From: Magnetococcales bacterium
GTDB lineage: Bacteria > Pseudomonadota > Magnetococcia > Magnetococcales > Magnetaquicoccaceae
NCBI GenBank assembly: GCA_015231375.1
Contig: JADGBT010000002.1
Span: 124,001 to 188,000 of the forward strand
Reading direction: 5' to 3'
Length of the DNA: 64,000 nt
Shown one piece after another: positions 46,651 to 55,536 of the stretch. The notes under the pieces were generated by a model that saw only the letters and a list, made by a program, of their open reading frames with translations, was not told the origin of the DNA and did not search any database. Made by a program: the position numbers and the translations under genes. Each line of letters starts with the position of its first letter. Positions within the stretch are counted from its first letter, which is position 1.

Positions 46651-49239
46651 TTACGGCTGGGGATCCAGAGGCTGGGGAGCGCGGGACGGAAACGCCGGAG
46701 CGCTGCTCCCGGACAGATTGGCCTGTCCCTCGGGAGAGGTGAAATCCAGATAAGAACCCACGGCCATGGCGTTGGCCGCATTGCCTCTGGGGGATGGCGC
46801 AGCCGGAAGCGCCGACGGGGCGGCAGCGGCGGACGGCGGCACGGACGGGGCGACGGATGGCGGCGCCGACGACGGAGCAGCAGCGGACGACGATGCCGAC
46901 GGGGCGGCAGCAGTGGACGATGGCACCGACGGGGCGGCAGCGGCGGACGGCGATGCCGACGGGGCGATGGCGGCGGACGGCGGCGCTTTCGCAGGAGTCG
47001 GCGCTGCGGGGGATGGCGACGACGACGGAGTGGCGGCGCTGGCGGAAGAGGCAGGCGCAGCGGGAGCCGGGGTTTCCACCGGTGGCACGGTACGGGCCTC
47101 GTTTCCAGAGGTGGGACGCTCTCCGGCGGTTTTTCCTTTGTCCGTGTTGGCCGGGGTCGGTTTGGCCGGAGCGCTCTTTTCCGGGGTGGCGGCCGCAGCG
47201 GACTTGGCCGGAGCCGACGCTGCGGGTTGAGCCGACACAGCCGACGCTGCGGGTTGGGCCGACGCAGCCGATGCTGCGGGTTGGGCCGACGGGGCCGGGG
47301 AAACCTCGCGGGGACGTTCGGCCACCTGCTCTTTGGGTCGGCCATGGGTCATGACAACCGGTCTTAAGAAAATGACCAGTTCGCTTTTGCTCACCCCCTG
47401 GTCCTGATGGCTGAACAAGGCGCCCAGACCTCCCGGCAGTCTGGAGAGCATGGGCACACCCGCCGAGCCGTTGCTGATCGAATCCTGCATCAGGCCACCC
47501 ATGACCGCCACCTGACCACTGTGCACACGCATCATGGTCTCCATCTCCTTGACCTCGATCTCGGGGATGGCGTTGTTGATGGAGTCGGTCAAACCGGTCT
47601 GGAGGTTGCCGGCGACCAGGGCCGGGTTGGGGTCCGAGACCCAACGGCTGATCCGGGAGATGGTGGGCCGCACGTTGAGACTGACGATCCCCTCTTTGGA
47701 GATTTGCGGCGTGACGGTCATGACCAACCCCACCGGAACCGTATGGATTTCGGTGTCGAACACCGGTTGCGAGGCCACGGTGCCGGTGGTGTTGCTGTTG
47801 GTGCCAGAGTTGTTGTTGCCGGTACTGGATTTCAAGGTGAAGAAGACGCTGTTCTTGACCACCTTCAGGATCGCGGGCTGATTGTTGAGCGCCATGATCT
47901 TGGGACTCGACAGAATTTTGGCGTTTCCAAAGGTCTCCAGCAGCTTGATGGTGGCATTCACCGGTCCCTTGTCGGTTCTGGCATTGCCATCCGGTCCGCC
48001 GGTGTGACCCAGGGTGAAATAATTCAAGGTTCCCTGTGCGGTCCGGCTGGCGGCGTTGAGGGCGCCTGCGCTTTCGGAAAAGGCACTTTTCAAGATCACG
48101 CCCGCCGAACGGTTGAAGATCAGATCCCAATCCACCCCTTCCTGGAAGCGATCCGACAGTTCCACCTCCACGACCGTGGACTCGATGAGCACCTGACGAT
48201 GGACATTTTCCAACACGCTGTCCAGATACTCTTGAATCCGGGTGTGCTGCTGGGCGGTGGCCACGATGCTCATGACACCGGCTTCGGTGTTGACCGAGAC
48301 CAGACCCGGCTTGGAGGATCCGCCCTTGTTGTCCGTTCTGCCGGGAACCGCACCGACGCCCCCAGCCTGGGGAGGCATGATGCCGCCGAGACCACCCAAT
48401 CCGCCCAACCCTCCGCCCTGAGGCAATCCGGCCGCAGCCGCTCCCAGACCCGCCGCACCGATGCCGGCGGCACCGGGTGAGCCCATCCCGCCGGGAGGCA
48501 ACGCCGCTTCCGGTGAGGATTGGAACTCGATCCCCACATCCGCGCCCAGGATGGCCTGGATGTTCTGGGTGATGGTTTTCCAGAACTTGCTGCTGGAAGC
48601 CGTGGTCAGGGTGCTGTTCGACTGGTTGTTGTCGGCCCCGGTCAGGGGGTTGGACAGGGCATTCCCCTTGGCGGTGGACAGATGGGTGGAAAGCTTGTTG
48701 GTGCTGACCAGCTCCCGCTCGATTCCCAGATAGTCCACCTGATAGATTTTCAGAAACGGCAGATCCGGCGTCACGACGATGGTCTTGTCCTGGATTTCAT
48801 AGCGGATGGCCACCTGCTTAGCCACCCGGTCCAGAATCTTGCCCAAGGGCTGATCGATGGCGCTCAAGGTGACCCGCCCCTGGATGCCGGGATAGACGTC
48901 AATATTCTTGTTGGCATCCCGCGCCAGGGCGAACAGCAGATCCCGTACCGGCATTTCCGTGACGGTGATGGTATAGACCTCCTCCGGACTCGACATCTCC
49001 GCCAGACTGGCCAGTGGCGCGCCATCCTTTTTGGGGGTCGGACCGGCGCTGATCTCCACTTCGGGATTGGTCGGTTGCAGAAAATGATCCCTGGACTGCT
49101 TGATACGTGACGCAGGCTCGCAGGCCGCAAGCAGGAGACAACCGAGAAGGATCAAGCCGGTGCGTCGGACATGGCTTGCCATCGTCGGGCTTCTGAAGGC
49201 CGTTAAGTCCTTGGATTCGATGGGGTCGTGACGGTCCAT
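46651..49239 (-). CDS. MshL-like secretin lipoprotein with long Ala/Pro/Ser tail
   Basis: About 862 residues. A lipoprotein signal (LILLGCLLLAAC) is followed by an STN-like domain (MPVRDLLFALARDANKNIDV), then a secretin N-domain. A glycine-rich insert (GGLGGLGGLGGIM) follows, and then the secretin core: VLIESTVVEVELSDRFQ, AKILSSPKIMALNNQPA, VGLVMTVTPQI, VAVMGGLM and SELVIFLRPVV. The arrangement is closest to MshL of MSHA-type pili. After the core there is an unusual tail of about 190 residues rich in Ala, Pro and Ser. No other pilus gene adjoins it. The ATG at 49237-49239 has AAGG 6 bp upstream; the ATG at 49180-49182 gives a shorter, more usual signal peptide but has no ribosome binding site. 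Confidence 0.82.
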   Translation of the reverse strand: MDRHDPIESKDLTAFRSPTMASHVRRTGLILLGCLLLAACEPASRIKQSRDHFLQPTNPEVEISAGPTPKKDGAPLASLAEMSSPEEVYTITVTEMPVRDLLFALARDANKNIDVYPGIQGRVTLSAIDQPLGKILDRVAKQVAIRYEIQDKTIVVTPDLPFLKIYQVDYLGIERELVSTNKLSTHLSTAKGNALSNPLTGADNNQSNSTLTTASSSKFWKTITQNIQAILGADVGIEFQSSPEAALPPGGMGSPGAAGIGAAGLGAAAAGLPQGGGLGGLGGLGGIMPPQAGGVGAVPGRTDNKGGSSKPGLVSVNTEAGVMSIVATAQQHTRIQEYLDSVLENVHRQVLIESTVVEVELSDRFQEGVDWDLIFNRSAGVILKSAFSESAGALNAASRTAQGTLNYFTLGHTGGPDGNARTDKGPVNATIKLLETFGNAKILSSPKIMALNNQPAILKVVKNSVFFTLKSSTGNNNSGTNSNTTGTVASQPVFDTEIHTVPVGLVMTVTPQISKEGIVSLNVRPTISRISRWVSDPNPALVAGNLQTGLTDSINNAIPEIEVKEMETMMRVHSGQVAVMGGLMQDSISNGSAGVPMLSRLPGGLGALFSHQDQGVSKSELVIFLRPVVMTHGRPKEQVAERPREVSPAPSAQPAASAASAQPAASAVSAQPAASAPAKSAAAATPEKSAPAKPTPANTDKGKTAGERPTSGNEARTVPPVETPAPAAPASSASAATPSSSPSPAAPTPAKAPPSAAIAPSASPSAAAAPSVPSSTAAAPSASSSAAAPSSAPPSVAPSVPPSAAAAPSALPAAPSPRGNAANAMAVGSYLDFTSPEGQANLSGSSAPAFPSRAPQPLDPQP

Positions 49240-49320
49240 GGGATGCCTTTTTCCTCTTGAAGAAGACGAAACAATGACCCCCGCACACTTTAAAGCACAG
49301 GAGTTCTGCACAGGGTTGAA

Positions 49321-49335
49321 GCAATTTGCAAGCCA
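49321..49335 (-). promoter_or_regulatory. Sigma54 (-24/-12) promoter candidate for the secretin
   Basis: On the minus strand TGGCTTGCAAATTGC has the invariant GG and GC dinucleotides. The TGGC and TTGC elements are 7 bp apart, the required RpoN spacing (consensus TGGCAC-N5-TTGC). It lies 81 bp upstream of the secretin ATG at 49239. Sequence match only. Confidence 0.5.
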
Positions 49336-49715
49336 ATCCCATGATGGACGACACCCCGGAACCGCCCTTTTTGAATCTAACAATGAATCACCACCAACCG
49401 TTCCATCCCCGGCAAAAGCCGCAGAAATCGACCATGCGGATCAACGGCAGCGTGACGGGGAGGCACGACAACGAAATCAAGACGACACAGAGATCACCTG
49501 GAACCCATCATTTAAAGATCGGTCACGCGACGCAAGCATGCAAACCGGTCACCAGACCGGCAGACGGGATGAATGGGAAACGGGGAGAATGGAAAAAAGG
49601 CTGAACTGACTGGCAACAAAAATGCGTCACCGGCAGGAATCGATCAAGGTCACGAAACAAAACGATGCGAACACACACAACACACAAGAACGGAACACGA
49701 GGAGACGAAGCAGGA

Positions 49716-49749
49716 TCATCCAGGCAGGCTTTTCATCCAGGCAGGCTTT
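49716..49749. repeat. Perfect 17-bp tandem duplication
   Basis: TCATCCAGGCAGGCTTT occurs twice with no spacer (49716-49732 and 49733-49749), just beyond the end of the F0 gene cluster. It could be replication slippage or a paired protein-binding site. Confidence 0.85.
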
Positions 49750-49770
49750 AGTTCAAGAAAATCTTTCCCC

Positions 49771-49829
49771 ATTCGGGAGACGACTGACCGCCCAAAGGAC
49801 GGGCAGATCGTAACCTCCCGATGGGAAAA
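49771..49829 (-). terminator. Complex hairpin after the F0 cluster
   Basis: On the minus strand CCCATCGGGAG pairs with CTCCCGAATGGG (one bulged A). Inside it ACGA pairs with TCGT and GCCC with GGGC. The structure starts right after the atpF-type stop codon. The run after it (GGAAAGATTTTC) is only weakly U-rich, so it may stabilise the 3' end as well as terminate. Confidence 0.5.
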
Positions 49830-49833
49830 GCTC

Positions 49834-50400
49834 TCAATGCAACCGGGTCTCCCCCCCTTGACCAAGCTGCTTCACGGCCTCTTGCACCATGCGATTGGCA
49901 TCCTCGACGTTCATCGACTTGACGATGAGTTTCTCGGCCACCAGCATGGACAACTCTACAGCGGCGATGCGCACTTCTTCCATGGCCCTGTTCTTGGCCT
50001 GTTCGATCTCCACCAGGGCGGCCGCCTTCTTCTTGCCCAAATCCTTGTTGAGATCTTCCAGGGCCTGCTCGCGATAACGAATCGCCTCCTGACGAGCCTC
50101 CTCCAGGGTCTGAGCGGCCATTTGACGCGCGGCCACCAATTGCCCCTGATAGTTGGTCAGTAGACGCTCGCCCTCCTTGCGGGCCTGTTCGGCTTTTTGC
50201 AGGTCGTCGGCGATACGACTGGCGCGGCTGTCGAGGATATTGATGATCGCCGGCAGGACATACTTTTTGAGCAACAGCATCAACAAAAAAAACGAGACCA
50301 CGGTCCAGAAAATCTGCGACCCGAAAACACTGGGCTCGAATTGCGGCAAGCCCGACGACGCGGCGGCGCCCCCCGCCGAGGCATGCGCGGAGGCAATCAT
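49834..50400 (-). CDS. atpF: ATP synthase F0 subunit b (b'-like)
   Basis: A 188-residue peripheral-stalk subunit. An alanine/glycine-rich N-terminus is followed by LPQFEPSVFGSQIFWTVVSFFLLMLLLKKYVLPAI, a single membrane segment typical of b' subunits. The long charged helix that dimerises with the second b subunit follows. No second b gene follows, although alphaproteobacterial F0 clusters usually carry both b' and b. Its ATG overlaps the atpE stop (ATGA). Confidence 0.88.
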   Translation of the reverse strand: MIASAHASAGGAAASSGLPQFEPSVFGSQIFWTVVSFFLLMLLLKKYVLPAIINILDSRASRIADDLQKAEQARKEGERLLTNYQGQLVAARQMAAQTLEEARQEAIRYREQALEDLNKDLGKKKAAALVEIEQAKNRAMEEVRIAAVELSMLVAEKLIVKSMNVEDANRMVQEAVKQLGQGGETRLH

Positions 50401-50627
50401 CAGCCCTTACCCATGATGATGAAGGCCAGAACCAGACCATACAAGGCGATGGCTTCCACGAACGCGGCCCCAATCCACACATATTTGGCCAACTGGCCTT
50501 CGGCGCTCGGCTGACGGGCGAACGCCTCGATGGCCTTGCCGAACATGTACCCCAACCCAATGCCAGCGCCACCCAACCCCGTGGCGGCCAAACCCATTCC
50601 GATGAAAGAGGCGGGAAGGCTTTCCAT
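50400..50627 (-). CDS. atpE: ATP synthase F0 subunit c
   Basis: A 75-residue, two-helix proteolipid forming the c-ring. The proton-carrying glutamate is E58 in AAFVEAIALYGLV, and the glycine-rich first helix GLAATGLGGAGIGLGYMFG is standard. The loop RQPSAEGQL is intact. The ATG at 50625-50627 follows GGAGAG. The longer open frame into atpB is an artefact. Confidence 0.96.
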   Translation of the reverse strand: MESLPASFIGMGLAATGLGGAGIGLGYMFGKAIEAFARQPSAEGQLAKYVWIGAAFVEAIALYGLVLAFIIMGKG

Positions 50628-50698
50628 AATTTTTTGTCTCTCCTCATGCAAACGAAATAAAACCAAGTCCCAGGGACAAAAAGACATCACATTCGCGA

Positions 50699-51490
50699 TC
50701 AGTGCATATGCAGCGAATCGTTGATGTAGACACACGTCAGAATGGTGAAGATGTAGGCCTGGATGAAGCCGATGAAGATTTCCATGCCCGTGAACACCAC
50801 CGTGAACCCGAACGGCAGCCAAGCGCCGAACCAGGCCATGGTGGCGGTGAAGAAGAACAGCACGCCCAGCACGGTGTGTCCGGCGGTCATGTTGGCGAAC
50901 AAACGCACCGACAGCGAAATCGGACGGGCCAGGAACGAGATGATCTCAATGGGCACCATCAAGGGCAGCAGGGCCGGAGGCAGGCCGTGGGGGACAAAAA
51001 AGCCCAGGAACTTCCAGCCGTGATGATACGCCCCAAGCACGATGCTGAAAATGAAGATGCTCAACGCCAGGGTGCCGGTGACGATCAACTGGGAGGTGAC
51101 GGTGAAAGAACCAGGAATCAGACCGGTCCAGTTGCAAAACAGGACGAAGAAAAACAGGGTGAAGATGATCGGAAAGAACTTCTTGCCCTCGTGGCCGATG
51201 ATTTCGTTGATCATGGTTTCCACGAACAGGTATCCGGCCTCGGCCACGCTTTGCAACCGTCCCGGCACCAGGGTGGGATGGCGCATCGCCAACCGGAACA
51301 GGCCATAGACCACCGCGACCACGATCCACATCCACAATACCGAGTTGGAAATGGAAATATCGAAACCGAACGGAGCGATCTTGATGTAATTGACCACCTG
51401 AAAGTGGTGCAATGGATCCATTTTCGGGGCCGCAGTCGCCACGTTGTGTGCGGTCTCGGCATGCGCGGCGGCGATGAATGAAAAATCCAT
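50699..51490 (-). CDS. atpB: ATP synthase F0 subunit a
   Basis: A 263-residue membrane subunit that forms the proton half-channels. ARPISLSVRLFANMTAGHTVLGVLF contains the essential arginine and its surroundings, and the C-terminal FTGMEIFIGFIQAYIFTILTCVYINDSLHMH is typical. An N-terminal DPLHHFQV region precedes the first helix. It lies between atpI and atpE as usual. Confidence 0.96.
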   Translation of the reverse strand: MDFSFIAAAHAETAHNVATAAPKMDPLHHFQVVNYIKIAPFGFDISISNSVLWMWIVVAVVYGLFRLAMRHPTLVPGRLQSVAEAGYLFVETMINEIIGHEGKKFFPIIFTLFFFVLFCNWTGLIPGSFTVTSQLIVTGTLALSIFIFSIVLGAYHHGWKFLGFFVPHGLPPALLPLMVPIEIISFLARPISLSVRLFANMTAGHTVLGVLFFFTATMAWFGAWLPFGFTVVFTGMEIFIGFIQAYIFTILTCVYINDSLHMH

Positions 51491-51520
51491 GAGCGGTTCC
51501 GGTCTCCGGCCTCTTTGAGG

Positions 51521-51829
51521 TTAACGTGGTTCCTTGGGACGACGGAGCGGCGAACCGTCTCCTTTCACCCCCTCCCGACCTGGGGTATTTTGCATGGCCA
51601 AGCAGTACATATCACGAAATCCAGCGGCCAACCCGAACGAAAAGAACACCAGGGTCAACCACGGACCGGATCCCAGCCAATAATCCAGCAGATAACCGAT
51701 TCCCCCGCCCACGAACACCGCAGAGACCAACTCCGTGCTCATGCGCATGGCCATGCCCAACCCGTGGGGCGCGACGGGTTTCGGGGAGGGCGGACCTCCG
51801 GGTGCAGGCTCCAGCGGGTTTGCATTCAT
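51521..51829 (-). CDS. atpI: AtpI/AtpZ-like ATP synthase accessory protein
   Basis: A 102-residue two-helix membrane protein with MSTELVSAVFVGGGIGYLLDYWLGSGPWLTLVFFSFGLAAGFRDMY, the AtpI/AtpZ family core. Members assist c-ring assembly or magnesium/calcium supply. The ATG at 51827-51829 has AAGGA 8 bp upstream; another in-frame ATG lies 9 bp further upstream. It starts 27 bp after the ntrC stop, with no room for an ordinary promoter in between. Confidence 0.85.
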   Translation of the reverse strand: MNANPLEPAPGGPPSPKPVAPHGLGMAMRMSTELVSAVFVGGGIGYLLDYWLGSGPWLTLVFFSFGLAAGFRDMYCLAMQNTPGREGVKGDGSPLRRPKEPR

Positions 51830-51856
51830 GCCTGTCATCCTTGTGTGCAGTGCATC

Positions 51857-53368
51857 CTAAAAAGCCTCAGCCTCCGTGTCAAGGATTCGATCGTCGATAT
51901 CCTGGTTTCCCAACCGGGCTTCCTGAATTTTCTTGCGCAAGGTATTGCGATTGATCCCGAGCATGCGGGCCGCCTTGACCTGATTGCCTCGGGTTTCGCG
52001 CAAGACTCTTTCCAGAAGAAAGCGTTCCACCTCCCCCATCACGGCGTCGTACAGGTCATCCGGCTCCCGTCCGGCCAGCGCGACCCAATGACGGGTGATG
52101 GCCCGATCCACCGCCTCTTCCAAAGAGACCGACGCGGCGGAACCGGAGTCCGCTCCAGCCTGGGGCGGGGACGCGGGCACCACGCTTCCGCCCTTGCTGC
52201 CCGCGACCGGCAGTTGCAGATACTCTGGATGAATCAGCACGCCCGGCGTCAGGGCCATGAGCCGATAGATCAGATTTTCCAACTCGCGCACATTGCCCGG
52301 CCAGTCGTAGACCATGAGCCGTTCCAGGCTTTCCGGCGTGAACCGCTTGAGGGGAGCGTTCATCTGACGGGCGGCGCGGGCGAGAAAGAATTCCGCCAGC
52401 ACCGGGATGTCTTCCACCCGGGAGCGCAGCGAAGGCACATGCAGCGGCGTGACATTCAGCCGATGGAACAGATCCTCGCGGAACCGTCCGGCGGCGATGG
52501 CCGCAGGCAGATTCTGATGGGTAGCGGCGATGATGCGCACATCGGCCCGCAGGGTTTCCGAACCGCCCACGCGGGTGAAGGCGCCATTCTGCAACACCCG
52601 CAGCAGCCGGGTCTGGGCCTCCAGGGGCATATCACCGATCTCGTCGAGGAGCAGCGCTCCGTCCCGGGCCCGCTCGAAGTGGCCCACATGACGGGCGATG
52701 GCGCCGGTGAAGGCACCCTTCTCATGGCCGAACAATTCGCTTTCGATCAGGTTGGCCGGGATGGCCGCCATGTTCACCGCGATGAACGGACCGTTGCGAC
52801 GGGGACTGTTGGCGTGTACCGCCCGGGCGATCAACTCCTTGCCCGTGCCCGACTCGCCATGGATCAAGACGGTCATGTCCGAATTGGCCAGCCGTCCGAT
52901 GGTGCGAAACAGCTCCTGCATGGCCCGCGAAGCCCCGATCACCCCGCCGAAGCGATCCATCTCGTGGGCCGGATCCCGATCCCGTGGCGTGACCCGCTGG
53001 GTCTGTTCCAAGGCCCGCTGGACCAGTTCCACCACTTGGTGGATGTCGAACGGTTTGGCCAGATATTCGAACGCGCCCCCCTCGAACGCCTGCACCGCGT
53101 GCCGCAACGTGCTTTGCGCCGTGATCACGATCACCGGCAGCCACGGACGGCTCGACTTGAGGGTCTTCATGAGGTCCAGACCCGAGCCGCCGGGCATCAT
53201 GATGTCGGTGATCACCAGATCCCCGGCCCCGCCGGCGGCGTAATCCAGCAGCGCCCGGCCCGAATCGAAACAGCGCACCAGAAATCCGGCCCGCACCAAG
53301 GCCTGTTCCAGCACGAAGCGGATGGCCCGATCGTCATCGGCCACCAGGATGGTCCGGGTCGCGCTCAT
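51857..53368 (-). CDS. ntrC: NtrC-type sigma54-dependent response regulator
   Basis: A 503-residue activator. The receiver domain has D55 in ITDIMMPGGSG. The AAA+ domain has Walker A GESGTGKE, the sigma54-contact loop ELFGHEKGAFTGA, Walker B ALLLDEIGDMP and the arginine-finger region FREDLFHRLN. The C-terminal Fis-type helix-turn-helix is ETRGNQVKAARMLGINRNTLRKKI. Order and context (dusB-ntrB-ntrC) identify nitrogen regulator I of alphaproteobacteria. Its ATG overlaps the ntrB stop. Confidence 0.94.
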   Translation of the reverse strand: MSATRTILVADDDRAIRFVLEQALVRAGFLVRCFDSGRALLDYAAGGAGDLVITDIMMPGGSGLDLMKTLKSSRPWLPVIVITAQSTLRHAVQAFEGGAFEYLAKPFDIHQVVELVQRALEQTQRVTPRDRDPAHEMDRFGGVIGASRAMQELFRTIGRLANSDMTVLIHGESGTGKELIARAVHANSPRRNGPFIAVNMAAIPANLIESELFGHEKGAFTGAIARHVGHFERARDGALLLDEIGDMPLEAQTRLLRVLQNGAFTRVGGSETLRADVRIIAATHQNLPAAIAAGRFREDLFHRLNVTPLHVPSLRSRVEDIPVLAEFFLARAARQMNAPLKRFTPESLERLMVYDWPGNVRELENLIYRLMALTPGVLIHPEYLQLPVAGSKGGSVVPASPPQAGADSGSAASVSLEEAVDRAITRHWVALAGREPDDLYDAVMGEVERFLLERVLRETRGNQVKAARMLGINRNTLRKKIQEARLGNQDIDDRILDTEAEAF

Positions 53369-54450
53369 GGGGTTCCCACCGGCAAAAGCACCCGGAACAC
53401 CGTATTGCCGGGCAGACTTTCCATTTCCAGTTGGCCGCCGTGGGCCTGGACGATCTTCTGGCAGATCGACAATCCCAATCCGGTGCCGCTCGCCTTGGTG
53501 GAGACCAGGGGCAGAAAGATGCGTTGACGCATCTCCTCCGGCACGCCGGGTCCGTTGTCGCGCACCTCGACTTCGATATGACGGCGACGGCGGCCCTGTT
53601 CCATGCGGGTTCGTTGGGAAAAGCGGGTCACCAACCGCACCCGACCCTCCATCCCGGCGGCCTGCATGGCGTTCTTGACCAGATTCAGGAACAACTGGAT
53701 CAACTGGTCGCGATCTCCCCGCACCGGCGGCAAGGAGGGGTCATAATCCGACTGCGGGGCGGGCCGTTCTCCGGCGCTGACGCACACGCGGGCCACATGA
53801 TCGAGAATTTCGTGGATATTCAGATCCCGTTCCCGCAACAACTGTTTTTCCGCCAGTCCCAGCAAGTCGTCCAGGAGTCGGCTCACCCGGTCCACCTCGG
53901 TACGGATCAACTCCACGCAGTCGGCGTCCGGCCCTGTGGCCCGGCCTTCCAGGAGTTGCGCGGCGCCACGAATGCCCGCCAGGGGATTTTTCACCTCGTG
54001 CGCCACGGTCATGGCCAGATCCCCCAACGAGTCCAGGGCATCGTGGATGCGTTTGCCCTCCTCGATGCGCACGGTGCTGCCCAACTCCTCCATTTGCAGC
54101 ATGGCTCCCATCCAGGCCCCATCCGGCGACAGCAGGGGTACGGCGGTCAGGGCCACGGCCACCATCCGTTCCGGGGAGGGGGTAAGACGGGCGTCGCGGA
54201 TGCGACAGGGCATGTGCAGCGCCCGCGCCCGGGTCAGCAGGTCCATGGCCACCGGATGGCCGGGCAGCAGCACTTCCAGTTCCAGGCCGATCAGGCGGCC
54301 CCGGGGTTTGCCGAACAGTTTCTCGGCAGCGTCGTTGACCACCCGCACCACACCGGAGGCGTCCACGCCCACCACGCCCAGTGTCAGATGGTCCCACAGG
54401 GTGGCCGGCGAGAAAAAAGGGTCTCGTGTCAAGGTGGTCAAGGTGGTCAT
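53365..54450 (-). CDS. ntrB: Nitrogen regulation sensor kinase NtrB
   Basis: A 361-residue soluble histidine kinase without membrane segments. An N-terminal PAS domain (LGVVGVDASGVVRVVNDAAEKLFG) is followed by the phospho-acceptor H151 in VAHEVKNPLAGIRGAAQLL, a motif characteristic of NtrB. The ATPase domain has NLVKNAMQAAG, DNGPGVP and GTGLGLSICQKI. It would phosphorylate NtrC under nitrogen limitation, controlled by PII. It overlaps dusB and ntrC by 4 bp each, so the three genes are co-translated. Confidence 0.94.
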   Translation of the reverse strand: MTTLTTLTRDPFFSPATLWDHLTLGVVGVDASGVVRVVNDAAEKLFGKPRGRLIGLELEVLLPGHPVAMDLLTRARALHMPCRIRDARLTPSPERMVAVALTAVPLLSPDGAWMGAMLQMEELGSTVRIEEGKRIHDALDSLGDLAMTVAHEVKNPLAGIRGAAQLLEGRATGPDADCVELIRTEVDRVSRLLDDLLGLAEKQLLRERDLNIHEILDHVARVCVSAGERPAPQSDYDPSLPPVRGDRDQLIQLFLNLVKNAMQAAGMEGRVRLVTRFSQRTRMEQGRRRRHIEVEVRDNGPGVPEEMRQRIFLPLVSTKASGTGLGLSICQKIVQAHGGQLEMESLPGNTVFRVLLPVGTP

Positions 54451-55454
54451 GCTGCCCGTGATGCCAATGTGGTATCGAGGAATGCGTCCAACATCTCCAA
54501 AGCCGCCTCGGAATGGGGAGCGTGATTGATCCGGTCCCGGAACGCCGCTCCTCCCGGAAACCCCCGCGTGAACCAGCCCAGATGCTTGCGGGCCAGAAGA
54601 TGTCCGGTCCTGGGACCATGATGAGCGATCATCGCATGAAAATGGTCAACAATCACGGCTCCACGTTCCCGCAGCGGCAAAGGTTCGAGGAGTCGACCTG
54701 TTGTCATAAAGTGGCCGATCTCCCGGAAGATCCAGGGACGGCCCAGGGCGGCCCGTCCGATCATGAGTCCATCGACTCCGCTTTTTTGCCAAAGTTCCCG
54801 CGCCTGTTCCGGGGAGGTGATATCGCCATTGCCGATGACCGGGATCGTGATGCGGCTTTTGATCTCGGCAATCGCCTCCCAGTCGGCCATGCCGGAGTAC
54901 ATTTGCGCCCGGGTGCGGCCATGGATCGTGATGGCGCGCATGCCCGCCGACTCGGCGATGCGGGCCATGGTCACGCCATTGCGGGTGTGGTGATCCCAGC
55001 CGAGGCGAATCTTGACCGTCACCGGCACCGGCACGGCTTGGGCGACGGCTTCCATGATCCGGCCAGCCAGGGATTCATCCCGCAGCAAGGCGGCTCCGGC
55101 GCCGGTGCCGACGATCTTGCGCACCGGGCAGCCCATATTGATATCGATCATCTCCGCTCCCAGTTCCACCTGCATGCGGGCGGCCTGAGCCATGGCTTCG
55201 GGATCGGCTCCGGCGATCTGCACGGCCAGGGTGGTCTCCGGATCGCCGTGCGCCGATTGCTTGAGGCAGCGGGCGATGCCTCGAATCATGGCCTGGGAAG
55301 CGATCATTTCCGACACGGTCAAATCCGCGCCGAACCGGCTGGCCAATGCCCGGAACGGCGCATCGGTCACGCCGGCCATGGGAGCCAGGATCAGGGGGGG
55401 CCGACCGGTTTCCCGGATGGCGAAAAGGGCGGTCAATGGATCGCGGGTTTGCAT
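54447..55454 (-). CDS. dusB: tRNA-dihydrouridine synthase B (NifR3)
   Basis: A 335-residue FMN enzyme that reduces uridines in tRNA. LILAPMAGVTDAPFR opens the TIM barrel, INMGCPVRKIVGTGAGAALL contains the catalytic cysteine, and ITIHGRTRAQMYSG and VIGNGDITSP are FMN-site motifs. The dusB (nifR3)-ntrB-ntrC order is the classic alphaproteobacterial arrangement. The start at 55452-55454 (MQTRDPL) has only a poor ribosome binding site. Confidence 0.95.
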   Translation of the reverse strand: MQTRDPLTALFAIRETGRPPLILAPMAGVTDAPFRALASRFGADLTVSEMIASQAMIRGIARCLKQSAHGDPETTLAVQIAGADPEAMAQAARMQVELGAEMIDINMGCPVRKIVGTGAGAALLRDESLAGRIMEAVAQAVPVPVTVKIRLGWDHHTRNGVTMARIAESAGMRAITIHGRTRAQMYSGMADWEAIAEIKSRITIPVIGNGDITSPEQARELWQKSGVDGLMIGRAALGRPWIFREIGHFMTTGRLLEPLPLRERGAVIVDHFHAMIAHHGPRTGHLLARKHLGWFTRGFPGGAAFRDRINHAPHSEAALEMLDAFLDTTLASRAA

Positions 55455-55536
55455 TCCTGTGCGTTCTCTTGCATAAAGGGTGGTGAAATTCCTCTTGAAT
55501 GATAGTCCAACGGCCCTGTGAGGAGCCAGTCACGTC

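Larger units (their letters stand above)
49240..49833. other. Intergenic region between secretin and F0 genes
   Basis: About 590 bp with no gene I can support. It holds the sigma54-like promoter (49321-49335), a perfect 17-bp tandem duplication (49716-49749) and a complex hairpin at the end of the atp genes (49771-49829). The short frames on the plus strand have no ribosome binding site or family resemblance. Confidence 0.5.

Noticed and set aside
49238-49609. 123-codon plus-strand frame upstream of the secretin
   Set aside because: It starts inside the opposing gene's start region and its polar low-complexity translation looks random.
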